A DNA stretch of 15,755 bases from CAYQVW01 sp964421245 (GTDB lineage: Bacteria > Margulisbacteria > WOR-1 > XYC2-FULL-46-14): contig CAYQVW010000026.1 of NCBI GenBank assembly GCA_964421245.1, positions 1 to 15,755 of the forward strand, given 5' to 3'. Of this stretch, positions 1 to 6,835 are shown one piece after another. Below the pieces are notes generated by a model. That model saw nothing but the letters and a program-made list of their open reading frames with translations, was not told the DNA's origin and made no database searches. Each line of letters begins with the position of its first letter. Position 1 is the stretch's first letter. The position numbers and the translations under genes were made by a program.

Positions 1-95
1 TAAGAAGCATCAATCATCGAGGCCCCTCCACCATGTCCCCATCCTGCCCATTTTTAAAAACCCTATAGGAAACCCTACAAAAGTTTGTATATATG

Positions 96-104
96 TGCTA
101 TAAT
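96..104 (+). promoter_or_regulatory. Extended -10 promoter
   Basis: TGC followed by a perfect TATAAT (99-104) forms an extended -10 box. No convincing -35 is visible. The same TGN-TATAAT pattern precedes several genes in this window, which supports it as a real promoter. Transcription would start near 111 and meet a terminator at 132-157. No open reading frame of useful length lies between them. Confidence 0.55.
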
Positions 105-110
105 ATACGC

Positions 111-157
111 AGAATTTTAAAGAGGCTCAAGAAACCGGGTAAAGCCCGGTTTTTTTT
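111..157 (+). ncRNA. Candidate short RNA between promoter and terminator
   Basis: A promoter-like TATAAT at 99-104 is followed about 30 nt later by a terminator hairpin with a T-run, so a transcript of only about 47 nt would result. It has no start codon with a useful frame. I do not recognise an RNA family. The hairpin could instead simply end transcription arriving from the left of the window, with the TATAAT being chance in AT-rich DNA. Confidence 0.3.
132..157 (+). terminator. Rho-independent terminator
   Basis: ACCGGG (134-139) pairs perfectly with CCCGGT (145-150) around a 5-nt loop, preceded by A's and followed by a run of T's to 157. This is a standard intrinsic terminator for the plus strand. 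It serves either the candidate short RNA starting near 111 or a gene left of the window. Confidence 0.8.
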
Positions 158-177
158 ATGGTTCGAAGATGAAGTGG

Positions 178-334
178 TTTGTGATTTACGAGTCCCAAAT
201 CTACTTCTCGAATTCTCGAAAGGATTCCCGAAGCCTCATTCGAGCAAGAATTCGAGGATTTGAGATAGAAAATTCGACTGAAGAATTTGAGATCATTTGG
301 GACTGGTGATTTGGGATAAAATTAGGGGCTTTAC
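178..334. repeat. Inverted-repeat mini-element related to the GxxExxY element
   Basis: The block carries AGTCCCAAAT (191-200) and its exact reverse complement ATTTGGGACT (295-304), with further TCGAAT, CCCGAA and ATTTGGGAT units between and beyond them. Bases 192-209 are the perfect 18-nt reverse complement of 8251-8268, just downstream of the GxxExxY gene. The right end (308-332) also resembles 8297-8323 in direct orientation. The 8-mer TGAAGTGG occurs at both edges (170-177 and 335-342), as a target-site duplication would. There is no coding frame. It looks like a non-autonomous, MITE-like relative of the 7749-8320 element. Confidence 0.6.
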
Positions 335-373
335 TGAAGTGGCAAAAAGGACAAAATAAGCTTTGTCAAAATA

Positions 374-402
374 ACCTGAAATTTTCTAAAATTCTATCCG
401 AA
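374..402 (+). promoter_or_regulatory. Two-block upstream element, copy 1 (gpmI)
   Basis: ACCTGAAATTT (374-384) and TATCCGAA (395-402) are separated by 10 nt. The same two blocks with identical spacing occur before the gap gene (2178-2206), and a close variant occurs before the gene at 5478 (5431-5458). The element sits 32 nt upstream of the gpmI Shine-Dalgarno site. It may be an alternative-sigma promoter or a regulator site; the sequence does not decide which. Confidence 0.6.
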
Positions 403-448
403 TAAAATCCAAGAGATTTTACAATAACTGTTAAGGGGGATTTGAATT

Positions 449-2167
449 ATGGGAATGTCAGGAGTTAGTTTAAGAGCACATCCGAAATTTGGTGGTGCAA
501 AAGGACCGGTAGTTGTTGCGGTAATGGATGGGATAGGTCACCGACCGGACGATGGATATAAATATAATGCAGTAAGGATTGCACACACACCCAATTTAGA
601 TTTATTAGCTAGAACTGCACCTACTATGGAATTATATGCACATGGGACTCATGTTGGGTTGCCCACTGATAAGGATATAGGAAATTCTGATGTTGGACAC
701 AATGCTTATGGTGCCGGGAAAAGATTAAAACAAGGGGCAAAATTAGTCAATGAGATGATTGATGATGGCTCTTTTAATGACGGCCCGGTTTTAAATAAAT
801 TAATTGCGAATTCTATTGGAACAAATACACCACTACACTTAATTGGCCTACTTCAGCAATATCGAAGTGTGCATAGCAGTAAAGATCATCTCTTTGCAAT
901 TGTGAGAAAAGCTGCTGAAGAGGGAGTTCAAAAAATAAGGGTACACGGAATAATTGACGGACGAGATGATGAAGAAGGGACAGCTCAAGCAACTATGGAA
1001 GAGGTTGAAGCCTTTTTAGCATCTTTTGATGGGAGAGATTATGCAGTTGCAAGTTCTGGTGGTAGGGAAATTATTACCATGGATCGTAATCTTGATATGC
1101 CACAAAATGTTGAGTTAGGTTGGAAAACTCATGTGCATGGGGAAGGAAGACAATTTACTTCTGCTTCTGAGGGGTTAAGGGTCACTAAAGGAGAAAGCGG
1201 GAAAAAAGATCAATATCTTGCTCCTTTTGTTGTTGCAAGAGATGGAGAGCCAATTGGAAAGATTGAAGATGGTCATTCGGTTATTTTCTTTAATTATAGA
1301 GGGGATCGAGCAGTTGAAATATGTCAGGCCTTTGAGAAAAGTGAAGAAGACTTCCGTGCTACTGGGAAATTGTACTTTGATCGTGGCCGAAGACCAGAGG
1401 TTATGTTTGCCGGAATGCTTGCGTATGATTCTGATGCAGGAATTCCTAGCCGTTCGCTTGTTATTCCTCCGCCAATCGAAGGGACAATGGGGGAACTATT
1501 GGCAGCACGAGGAATACCTCAATATGCTGTTGCAGAGACAACAAAGTATGGTCACGTAACCTATTTTTGGAATGGGAATCGACGTCAACCATTTAACCCT
1601 GATTTAGAGATATATCAAGAAATTCCAGGCCTTACACAAGATGATTGTCCTCCAGGATTTGATGATGTTTGTGCTGCGTATCCATGGATGAGGGCAGTCG
1701 AAGTTACAACAGCGATGGAAGATAATATTAGGCGAGGGACATTTCGTTTTGCACGAATGAACTGGGCCAATGGGGATATGGTAGGACACACTGGAGATAC
1801 GCCTGCGACAGTACTGGCTGTTGGGGTGACTGATTATCAGGTTGGAAGATTGATGAGAGCGGTTGAGGCAGCCAATGGAGTTGCTCTCATATCTTCAGAT
1901 CATGGAAATTCTGATGAAACAGTTGAAATTGACAAAAAAACCGGAAGGATAAAAATAGGCGATGATGGGAAGCCTCTTCCTAGAACTGGACACACCAAGA
2001 ATAAGGTTTTAGTCCATGCCTATGCTCCATCATTAGATGGTAGGTTTGTAATGCGAAGCGATATAGTAGATCCAAGTATTCGAAATATTGCAGCAACAGC
2101 ATTAGGATTTTTGGGCTATGATCAACCGGATCATATGGACCCAAGCTTAGTTGATTTTGTTGGATAG
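449..2167 (+). CDS. gpmI: 2,3-bisphosphoglycerate-independent phosphoglycerate mutase
   Basis: This cytoplasmic enzyme interconverts 3- and 2-phosphoglycerate in lower glycolysis through a phosphoserine intermediate. Alkaline-phosphatase-superfamily motifs appear in order: metal Asp in MDGIG (residue 27), catalytic Ser80 in GNSDVGH, VHS (141-143), DGRD (170-173), FFNYRGDR (280-287), AETTKYGHVTYF (362-373), NWANGDMVGHTGD (438-450), SSDHGNSD (482-489) and the C-terminal GHT (514-516). The usual SDGGVHS stretch reads QQYRSVHS here. At 572 residues it is about 60 longer than common bacterial GpmI. The ATG has a GGGGGA site 8 nt upstream. It is the first gene of a plus-strand cluster with GAPDH and enolase. 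The function is clear; the variant subfamily is not. Confidence 0.94.
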   Translation: MGMSGVSLRAHPKFGGAKGPVVVAVMDGIGHRPDDGYKYNAVRIAHTPNLDLLARTAPTMELYAHGTHVGLPTDKDIGNSDVGHNAYGAGKRLKQGAKLVNEMIDDGSFNDGPVLNKLIANSIGTNTPLHLIGLLQQYRSVHSSKDHLFAIVRKAAEEGVQKIRVHGIIDGRDDEEGTAQATMEEVEAFLASFDGRDYAVASSGGREIITMDRNLDMPQNVELGWKTHVHGEGRQFTSASEGLRVTKGESGKKDQYLAPFVVARDGEPIGKIEDGHSVIFFNYRGDRAVEICQAFEKSEEDFRATGKLYFDRGRRPEVMFAGMLAYDSDAGIPSRSLVIPPPIEGTMGELLAARGIPQYAVAETTKYGHVTYFWNGNRRQPFNPDLEIYQEIPGLTQDDCPPGFDDVCAAYPWMRAVEVTTAMEDNIRRGTFRFARMNWANGDMVGHTGDTPATVLAVGVTDYQVGRLMRAVEAANGVALISSDHGNSDETVEIDKKTGRIKIGDDGKPLPRTGHTKNKVLVHAYAPSLDGRFVMRSDIVDPSIRNIAATALGFLGYDQPDHMDPSLVDFVG

Positions 2168-2177
2168 TATAAAAATA

Positions 2178-2206
2178 ACCTGAAATTTCCTGGATTTCTA
2201 TCCGAA
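2178..2206 (+). promoter_or_regulatory. Two-block upstream element, copy 2 (gap)
   Basis: ACCTGAAATTT (2178-2188) and TATCCGAA (2199-2206) repeat the gpmI element with the same 10-nt gap. It lies in the 72-nt space between gpmI and gap, upstream of the gap Shine-Dalgarno site. In copies 1 and 2 the four bases flanking the central TATCC are complementary (ATTC/GAAT and TTTC/GAAA), a small compensating change that may be chance. Confidence 0.6.
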
Positions 2207-2239
2207 AGAAATTCAAATAAATAGGTAGGAGTGAAAATC

Positions 2240-3568
2240 ATGACTCACTATATTGCTCCAAGTCCGAAAACGAGGATCTATGTTCCAGGGATGCCAGGGG
2301 CTACTGGTCATATCATTCCATATATTCTCTCTCACCAAGATTCTGTGCAAATAAGAGATTTAAATGCTGCCGTTCGTTTTGTTGCCTGTGTTAGAGGAAA
2401 TCCAGCACAAGAACAAGAGAGATTAACCCAAAGTCCAAACTATGATGGTTTGTTTTCTCAATATGACTCTGTTCAATGGCTGGATGACAAAGGAATCCTT
2501 ATCCTAAATGGTTTACCGATTGAGGTTGTAGAAACAGAAGAAGCAATGGCGGCACCAGCGGTAGAAGACGAGTTTGGAGTAGTTGTTGATTTTACACCAT
2601 TTAATGATACTAACTGGACTGGTCATTGGGTTGATGATTATAACAAGATTAAGGTTGGAATAAAGCCTCAGGCCTTCAAAGATAGAGATGGAAAACACTG
2701 GAGAGGAATTTCTCCCGATCAACATCCTCATGTAATACCAAGCATTAATGATCATATGTTAAGCTTATCAACTGGTTTGGTTTCTCAGGCTTCTTGTACC
2801 ACCGGTGGAGCTTCAACAGTTTTAAAAGTATTGGGAGAAGGAATAAAAGGATTTAGAATTCTTAAGGGATCAAAATTAACAACTCTTCATGGAGCAACTA
2901 CTAGTAACGGAGCTCCGGAAGTAGTTCATGGGCCATTTACAACATCAACTGGTGCAGGTAAGGCTCTTAGCATAGTTTTTGGGGAAAAACTTCCGGGGGT
3001 TTCTGATCTTGCTGCAACAGCAGTTAGGGCAGCATGGGAAGTTCCATCGATGATCGAGTTTAACTTAACTATTGAGAGCGAGGAAGAGCTTGATTATGAC
3101 AAGGTGCATCAGCTATTTGTGGATGCTGCTGATAGTGCTGCTTTTCGCATGATGCTTGGACTATATTATCAAACAGGTAAAAAACTACCATTCTCTTTAT
3201 TTAAACGCGAAGGAAGGACCTCTGTTTTAGTAGCAGACAAGTCTAATCTTGCGGTTGAGCAAATAGCTGATAAAAATGGAGATGGAAAGTATGTCTATAA
3301 TATTAGAATGAATAAAGTTTTTTATGATAATATTTTTGGTTATGTGGGAAACACCCTAGATCTTATTTCTGCCGTTATTAATAAGGCTGGGCATCTTCCC
3401 ACGCCTCTCTCGCCAATTGATAAACCTCGATTGCAGCATGTTTTGCCGAGATTTGACACCGGAAAACTATTTGGAGTTCCTGCAGAATTATTGGAGACTA
3501 TTCAGAGGAGAGTTTGGGAAGAAATGAGAAGACAGCAAGAAGAGATTGATGAAGGGGATGTAGCATAA
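2240..3568 (+). CDS. gap: Divergent glyceraldehyde-3-phosphate dehydrogenase
   Basis: It probably oxidises glyceraldehyde 3-phosphate to 1,3-bisphosphoglycerate with NAD(P). I start it at ATG 2240 because AGGAG (2227-2231) lies 8 nt upstream; an in-frame GTG at 2231 overlaps that site. Catalytic Cys186 is in SQASCTTGG (usually SNASCTTN), the partner His217 in TTLHGAT, and YDNIFGY (362-368) replaces YDNEWGY. The N-terminal Rossmann turn reads VPGMPGATGH instead of NGFGRIGR. YDSVQW and ILILNGLPIEV (residues 75-96) match the usual YDSVHG and LVVNGK region. At 442 residues it is about 100 longer than typical GAPDH, with extra sequence after residue 125, near 310-325 and in a charged C-terminal tail. 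The catalytic set is intact, so activity is likely; cofactor preference cannot be read. Confidence 0.85.
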   Translation: MTHYIAPSPKTRIYVPGMPGATGHIIPYILSHQDSVQIRDLNAAVRFVACVRGNPAQEQERLTQSPNYDGLFSQYDSVQWLDDKGILILNGLPIEVVETEEAMAAPAVEDEFGVVVDFTPFNDTNWTGHWVDDYNKIKVGIKPQAFKDRDGKHWRGISPDQHPHVIPSINDHMLSLSTGLVSQASCTTGGASTVLKVLGEGIKGFRILKGSKLTTLHGATTSNGAPEVVHGPFTTSTGAGKALSIVFGEKLPGVSDLAATAVRAAWEVPSMIEFNLTIESEEELDYDKVHQLFVDAADSAAFRMMLGLYYQTGKKLPFSLFKREGRTSVLVADKSNLAVEQIADKNGDGKYVYNIRMNKVFYDNIFGYVGNTLDLISAVINKAGHLPTPLSPIDKPRLQHVLPRFDTGKLFGVPAELLETIQRRVWEEMRRQQEEIDEGDVA

Positions 3569-3625
3569 TAATTCCCGATCACAAAAAGTGACATTAAATT
3601 GTGGGAGGTGCTTTTTTTTAATTAA

Positions 3626-3664
3626 AAATATCAAATTAAAAATTAAAAACATTGTTTGATATTT
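3626..3664 (+). promoter_or_regulatory. AT-rich hairpin in the enolase leader
   Basis: AAATATCAAA (3626-3635) and TTTGATATTT (3655-3664) form a perfect 10-bp stem with a 19-nt loop, 26 nt before the enolase Shine-Dalgarno site. A run of T's (from 3612) precedes it, after a weak GC-poor hairpin, so partial termination after gap is possible. The enolase gene is the only one of the three glycolytic genes without the two-block element. The hairpin is thin evidence because the stretch is almost all A and T. Confidence 0.35.
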
Positions 3665-3706
3665 GGATTTTTTAATTTTGATTTTAAAACAAAGGAGGAT
3701 TTGAAA

Positions 3707-5359
3707 ATGGGAGGAGCAGTTTTTACACAGTATGGTCCGCATAGTTCACAAAAAGGATTGAGTCCGCTTTATAAGACGGTTGAGGCAGCTCGTACAAGTC
3801 CGCAAAGTAGATTAGCAATTACTGACGTTGTTGCATTTCCAGCACAAAAGCATGGGATGAGAACAAAGCCTGCAATCGGTTTTGGAATGGTTGTGGGTGG
3901 TAGGCCGCTTAATATGACCGCAGGTGTTATGGGTGGTATTTCTGCAGGAATTGAAGAGGCTAATACACATCCTAGCATTGCTGAAGCACTTAGTTTCTAC
4001 GAGGCAAACGTAAGGCAGCAACTTGTTGGATTAAATGTTGGGAGACCTCAAGAAATTACTCGGGCTCTGAGAGAAATAGACGAAGCGCATAGAGGAAAAG
4101 CAACTATGCAAAATCTGCCGGATTTTTCTTATGTTGGAGCCGAGATATCAATCGGTGTTTCTATGATGGCGTCAATTGCACTGGCGGAGAAGACCGGAGT
4201 TCCCTTAGAGGTAGTTCTAAGTTATCGTTATAACGAACTTGCCATGAGTAGGGGATTGGCAGATTCTGTTCGCCCAATCACTATCCCTGTAAATTTCTCA
4301 GTTGTTTGGGAAGGCGGTAAGCATGGTGCAGCTCTAACCTTGCCAGAAATGATAGAGAGAGGAATAATTACTGATTCAAGTAAGTTTCCTGCTAGATTTC
4401 ATGACGCAGAAAGAATTGCAAAAGGGGACAAAGATATTTTGTTAGCAATGGTTCCTCCTCAGGAGACTCAGGTTATGGTTTTGGTTCCAACTTGGCAGCA
4501 AGCCCATGATATTGGAGTTAAGCTTACTAAGATATTTGAGGCGGAGATAAAAAAGGAAGGAATAAAACCAAGGCTAGGAGCAGAGTCTGGGTTTACAACT
4601 GATCAAGTAAAAACAGGTAAGGGAGATTTAATTACGCAAGAGCTTATTCTTCAAATACTTGATCGTTCTGTGGATAAATTGGGTGATGATGCACAATATG
4701 TACGTTATGCCTGGGATATTGCTTCATCTGAAATTTATATTCCAGAAATTGATATGTACTATATTGGACCAAAAGCCGCAGGAAATGGTAGTGGTTTGGT
4801 TTCTAACGAAGCATTTACTGCTTACAAATTGCGTACCCTTGAAAATCATCCTAGGTTCTTATCTGTTGAAGATTGGGCCAAAGAAGATGTAATGGCGCAC
4901 TGGGATTCTCAGCGCCAAATTCTTGATACTCATATTGGAATGGGAGATGATAATACTGTTTCTCATCCAAGATTAGTTAGAGAGTTTACAGAAGCTGGAA
5001 ACATAAATGCTCACTTGCAAAAACCTAATCAATCTGCGGAAGAAGAGGTGCAGATGGATGCAGTAGCAACCAGTCACAACTTGGGAAATGTGGTGGTTTG
5101 GTCACACCGAGGAACCCGTCCTGCAGATGAAATTTATACAGCAAGTGGTGCCATGGGAACCGGATCTTTTGCTGGTAAGTGGACATTGTGGGGAGTTGGC
5201 CGTGGTCCATTGATTGAACGTATGAATTATGTTGATAGAGTATTCAACGGATCTTTAGGGGTCGAAACCGCTTATCAAGGTGGTTTAGTATTAGATCCTA
5301 GAGGACCATACAGAGATGTTAGTTGGGCACGGAGGATGAGGCAAGAAATAAACGGATAA
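3707..5359 (+). CDS. eno: Highly divergent, enlarged enolase
   Basis: It probably converts 2-phosphoglycerate to phosphoenolpyruvate, next after GpmI. ATG 3707 is chosen because AAAGGAGG sits 9-10 nt upstream; an in-frame ATG at 3656 lies in AT-rich leader with no such site. Enolase landmarks align by eye: YVGAEISIGVSMM (142-154) for LGANAILGVSLA, IPVNFSVVWEGGKHG (193-207) for P.PMMNVLNGGKHA, LGAESGF (290-296) for VGDEGGF, metal ligands in WDIASSEIY (D337), SVED (E388) and GMGDDNTV (D414-D415), base Lys439 in LQKPNQ, and WSHR (465-468). Departures: HRSGE reads HRGTR, the second active-site lysine aligns with a Thr (K491 is nearby), and about 40 residues are inserted at 211-250. At 550 residues it is about 120 longer than usual. 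A close strong terminator ends the cluster. Confidence 0.8.
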   Translation: MGGAVFTQYGPHSSQKGLSPLYKTVEAARTSPQSRLAITDVVAFPAQKHGMRTKPAIGFGMVVGGRPLNMTAGVMGGISAGIEEANTHPSIAEALSFYEANVRQQLVGLNVGRPQEITRALREIDEAHRGKATMQNLPDFSYVGAEISIGVSMMASIALAEKTGVPLEVVLSYRYNELAMSRGLADSVRPITIPVNFSVVWEGGKHGAALTLPEMIERGIITDSSKFPARFHDAERIAKGDKDILLAMVPPQETQVMVLVPTWQQAHDIGVKLTKIFEAEIKKEGIKPRLGAESGFTTDQVKTGKGDLITQELILQILDRSVDKLGDDAQYVRYAWDIASSEIYIPEIDMYYIGPKAAGNGSGLVSNEAFTAYKLRTLENHPRFLSVEDWAKEDVMAHWDSQRQILDTHIGMGDDNTVSHPRLVREFTEAGNINAHLQKPNQSAEEEVQMDAVATSHNLGNVVVWSHRGTRPADEIYTASGAMGTGSFAGKWTLWGVGRGPLIERMNYVDRVFNGSLGVETAYQGGLVLDPRGPYRDVSWARRMRQEING

Positions 5360-5383
5360 TTAGTTAGTTTAGTTCCAATCAAA

Positions 5384-5414
5384 GGCACTCGGAATTTTTT
5401 CCGAGTGCCTTTTT
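5384..5414 (+). terminator. Strong rho-independent terminator after the glycolytic cluster
   Basis: GGCACTCGGAA (5384-5394) and TTCCGAGTGCC (5399-5409) form a perfect 11-bp stem around a TTTT loop, followed by five T's and preceded by AAA. It lies 24 nt after the enolase stop and separates the glycolytic genes from the unknown pair at 5478. Confidence 0.95.
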
Positions 5415-5430
5415 GTTTGTTGCAAAATAG

Positions 5431-5458
5431 AATGAAATTTTTTTATATCTTATCCGAA
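5431..5458 (+). promoter_or_regulatory. Two-block upstream element, variant copy 3
   Basis: AATGAAATTT (5431-5440) and TATCCGAA (5451-5458), again 10 nt apart, match the elements before gpmI and gap except for the first bases of block one. It lies after a terminator and ends 19 nt before the next ATG, so it is well placed to be a promoter. It ties the unknown gene pair at 5478-6820 to the same control as gpmI and gap. Confidence 0.55.
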
Positions 5459-5477
5459 ATAAAAATAGAGGGAATAT

Positions 5478-6284
5478 ATGAAAGCATCAGCTGTTAGTTT
5501 AGCACAACCAGAAATGTGGATAGGTAAACCGAAAACCGGTCTGTTTTTTCACCAAGCCGACTTTAATGGTCCCGCCGTTGGAAGGGCCTTTGTTTTGATG
5601 GCAGAAATTGATACGAGCTCTGGCAAAGCAGTTCCTGGAGGGATTGAGTCAGTTGGACTTTTACAAAGATCAGCTTTAGGTAATGGATCGGGAACTTCCA
5701 AGGGTTTGTATGAAGTAGAACTGACCGATCAAACTGCTGCTCATATTCAGGCTTGTATTAGATTAGAAGAAAGTCTAAAGATGCAGATTCTTGGGGATCA
5801 AATTATTGGAGAGATCTATAGCGCACACTTGACAGATGAAGACGAAGAGGCTTCTCGCAATGTTGATGGGTGCTTACATCAAGTTACCAGACAGATATTT
5901 CGTCTGGCAAGAAAAGGAGAAATATTTAATCTCTCTTTTCCAGATTGGATTCCAGAGGAATTAGTTTTGCACATTAAGGAGCAGGTGGATGATTTAGTTT
6001 CTAGTGTTTGGCCTAAAACCTTTATCGCACCACCGGTTCTAATAGATATATGTAGTAAGCAATGTGGAGGAAGTGGCATGGCAGTATTTCATTATGGACA
6101 GGGGAGAATTGAAGTTGGTACTAGGGGGGAGACGGAAATAAGCTTACAAATTATGGCAGCCCTTTTTGCTGGATTGCGTAGTATTCCTAACTTTAATAAA
6201 GAAGACTTTCAAGCAAGGTTGTTTCAAGGCGTAACTAATATTCAAGAACGCTTGCTAACTTATGGGGTGGGGGTTTTAAAATGA
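5478..6284 (+). CDS. Conserved-looking hypothetical protein
   Basis: I do not recognise this 268-residue protein. It looks soluble, with no signal peptide or membrane helix. It has a glycine-rich N-terminal half, an acidic patch TDEDEEAS near residue 117, alternating helical segments to about 190, a CSKQCGGSG stretch (192-200) whose two cysteines could be functional, and a C-terminal helical end. The start is supported by GAGGG (5468-5472), 5 nt before ATG. It ends in the window's only TGA stop, overlapping the next ATG as ATGA and followed at once by TAA. The overlap implies coupled translation with the 6281 gene, and the upstream two-block element suggests co-regulation with glycolysis. Confidence 0.8.
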   Translation: MKASAVSLAQPEMWIGKPKTGLFFHQADFNGPAVGRAFVLMAEIDTSSGKAVPGGIESVGLLQRSALGNGSGTSKGLYEVELTDQTAAHIQACIRLEESLKMQILGDQIIGEIYSAHLTDEDEEASRNVDGCLHQVTRQIFRLARKGEIFNLSFPDWIPEELVLHIKEQVDDLVSSVWPKTFIAPPVLIDICSKQCGGSGMAVFHYGQGRIEVGTRGETEISLQIMAALFAGLRSIPNFNKEDFQARLFQGVTNIQERLLTYGVGVLK

Positions 6285-6820
6285 TAAGAGTGCAGGTAGG
6301 AGTTAGGGTGCGCACCTTTTTACCGAACCTTCAATTGCCTTTGAGGGGAGGAGAAAGCTTGACCACCGAAGTCGGTCAAAAAATTATAAGAAGGTATGGG
6401 CGGGGACAAAGTGATATTAATGTTGTCGCAATAACAACGATGTTAGCTGGATTTAAAAGACCATATTGTAGACCTCCAAGAGGAACACGAAGAATTAATG
6501 ATGATAAAGGACATGCTTCTGAACGTGGTGGAAAAAACGGGGCGAAACAGGTCTCTTACGAAGAAGTTTTAATTGCCAGCGGAATGATTGAAAGAATAAC
6601 CTTGCCTGATGACAAGGATGGTGAGGTTGAATTAGAAGAGGTTAAATTTATTAGGATGGTAGAAGCCTTAGCTGGGGCAGGTCTTTTCGCTTTGCTTGAT
6701 TCGGTTTCTGAAACAGTTCTAACTACGTTGGTTCATCGCAGAGATATTGAAGAAGATACCATTGTGGCAATAGCGGGCTACTTAAATAGGAAAGATGAGG
6801 CCTCTCAACTGAGTCATTAA
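6281..6820 (+). CDS. Hypothetical protein coupled to the preceding gene
   Basis: I do not recognise this 179-residue protein. The N-terminal half is basic (IIRRYGRGQ, then KRPYCRPPRGTRR at about 54-66), and the C-terminal half is acidic and helical (DDKDGEVELEEV, then VEALAGAGLFALLDSVSETV). There is no signal peptide or clear membrane segment. The basic stretch could bind nucleic acid or an anionic partner, but this is a guess. The ATG overlaps the TGA of the upstream gene by 4 nt and a G-rich stretch just upstream can act as ribosome site, so the two genes are very likely co-translated and may form a complex. Confidence 0.75.
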   Translation: MIRVQVGVRVRTFLPNLQLPLRGGESLTTEVGQKIIRRYGRGQSDINVVAITTMLAGFKRPYCRPPRGTRRINDDKGHASERGGKNGAKQVSYEEVLIASGMIERITLPDDKDGEVELEEVKFIRMVEALAGAGLFALLDSVSETVLTTLVHRRDIEEDTIVAIAGYLNRKDEASQLSH

Positions 6821-6829
6821 TGTTATAAT
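6821..6829 (+). promoter_or_regulatory. Extended -10 promoter of amj
   Basis: TGT followed by TATAAT (6824-6829) lies right after the previous stop codon, with only 6 nt between the box and ATG 6836. Transcription would begin at or next to the start codon, giving a leaderless mRNA. No Shine-Dalgarno site is present. Confidence 0.75.
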
Positions 6830-6835
6830 TTATCT

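Noticed and set aside
1..33. tRNA 3' end suggested by CCCCTCCACCA
   Set aside because: No T-arm pairing is possible in the 17 bases before the acceptor-like stretch, and there is no T-loop consensus. The mirror sequence at the right edge fails in the same way.
3656..3706. Upstream extension of enolase from the ATG at 3656
   Set aside because: The 17 extra residues come from AT-rich hairpin leader. AAAGGAGG directs initiation to ATG 3707.
5478..6284. UGA reassigned to glycine (code 25)
   Set aside because: Long genes such as pnp and gpmI contain no in-frame TGA, which would be expected if TGA coded for an amino acid.
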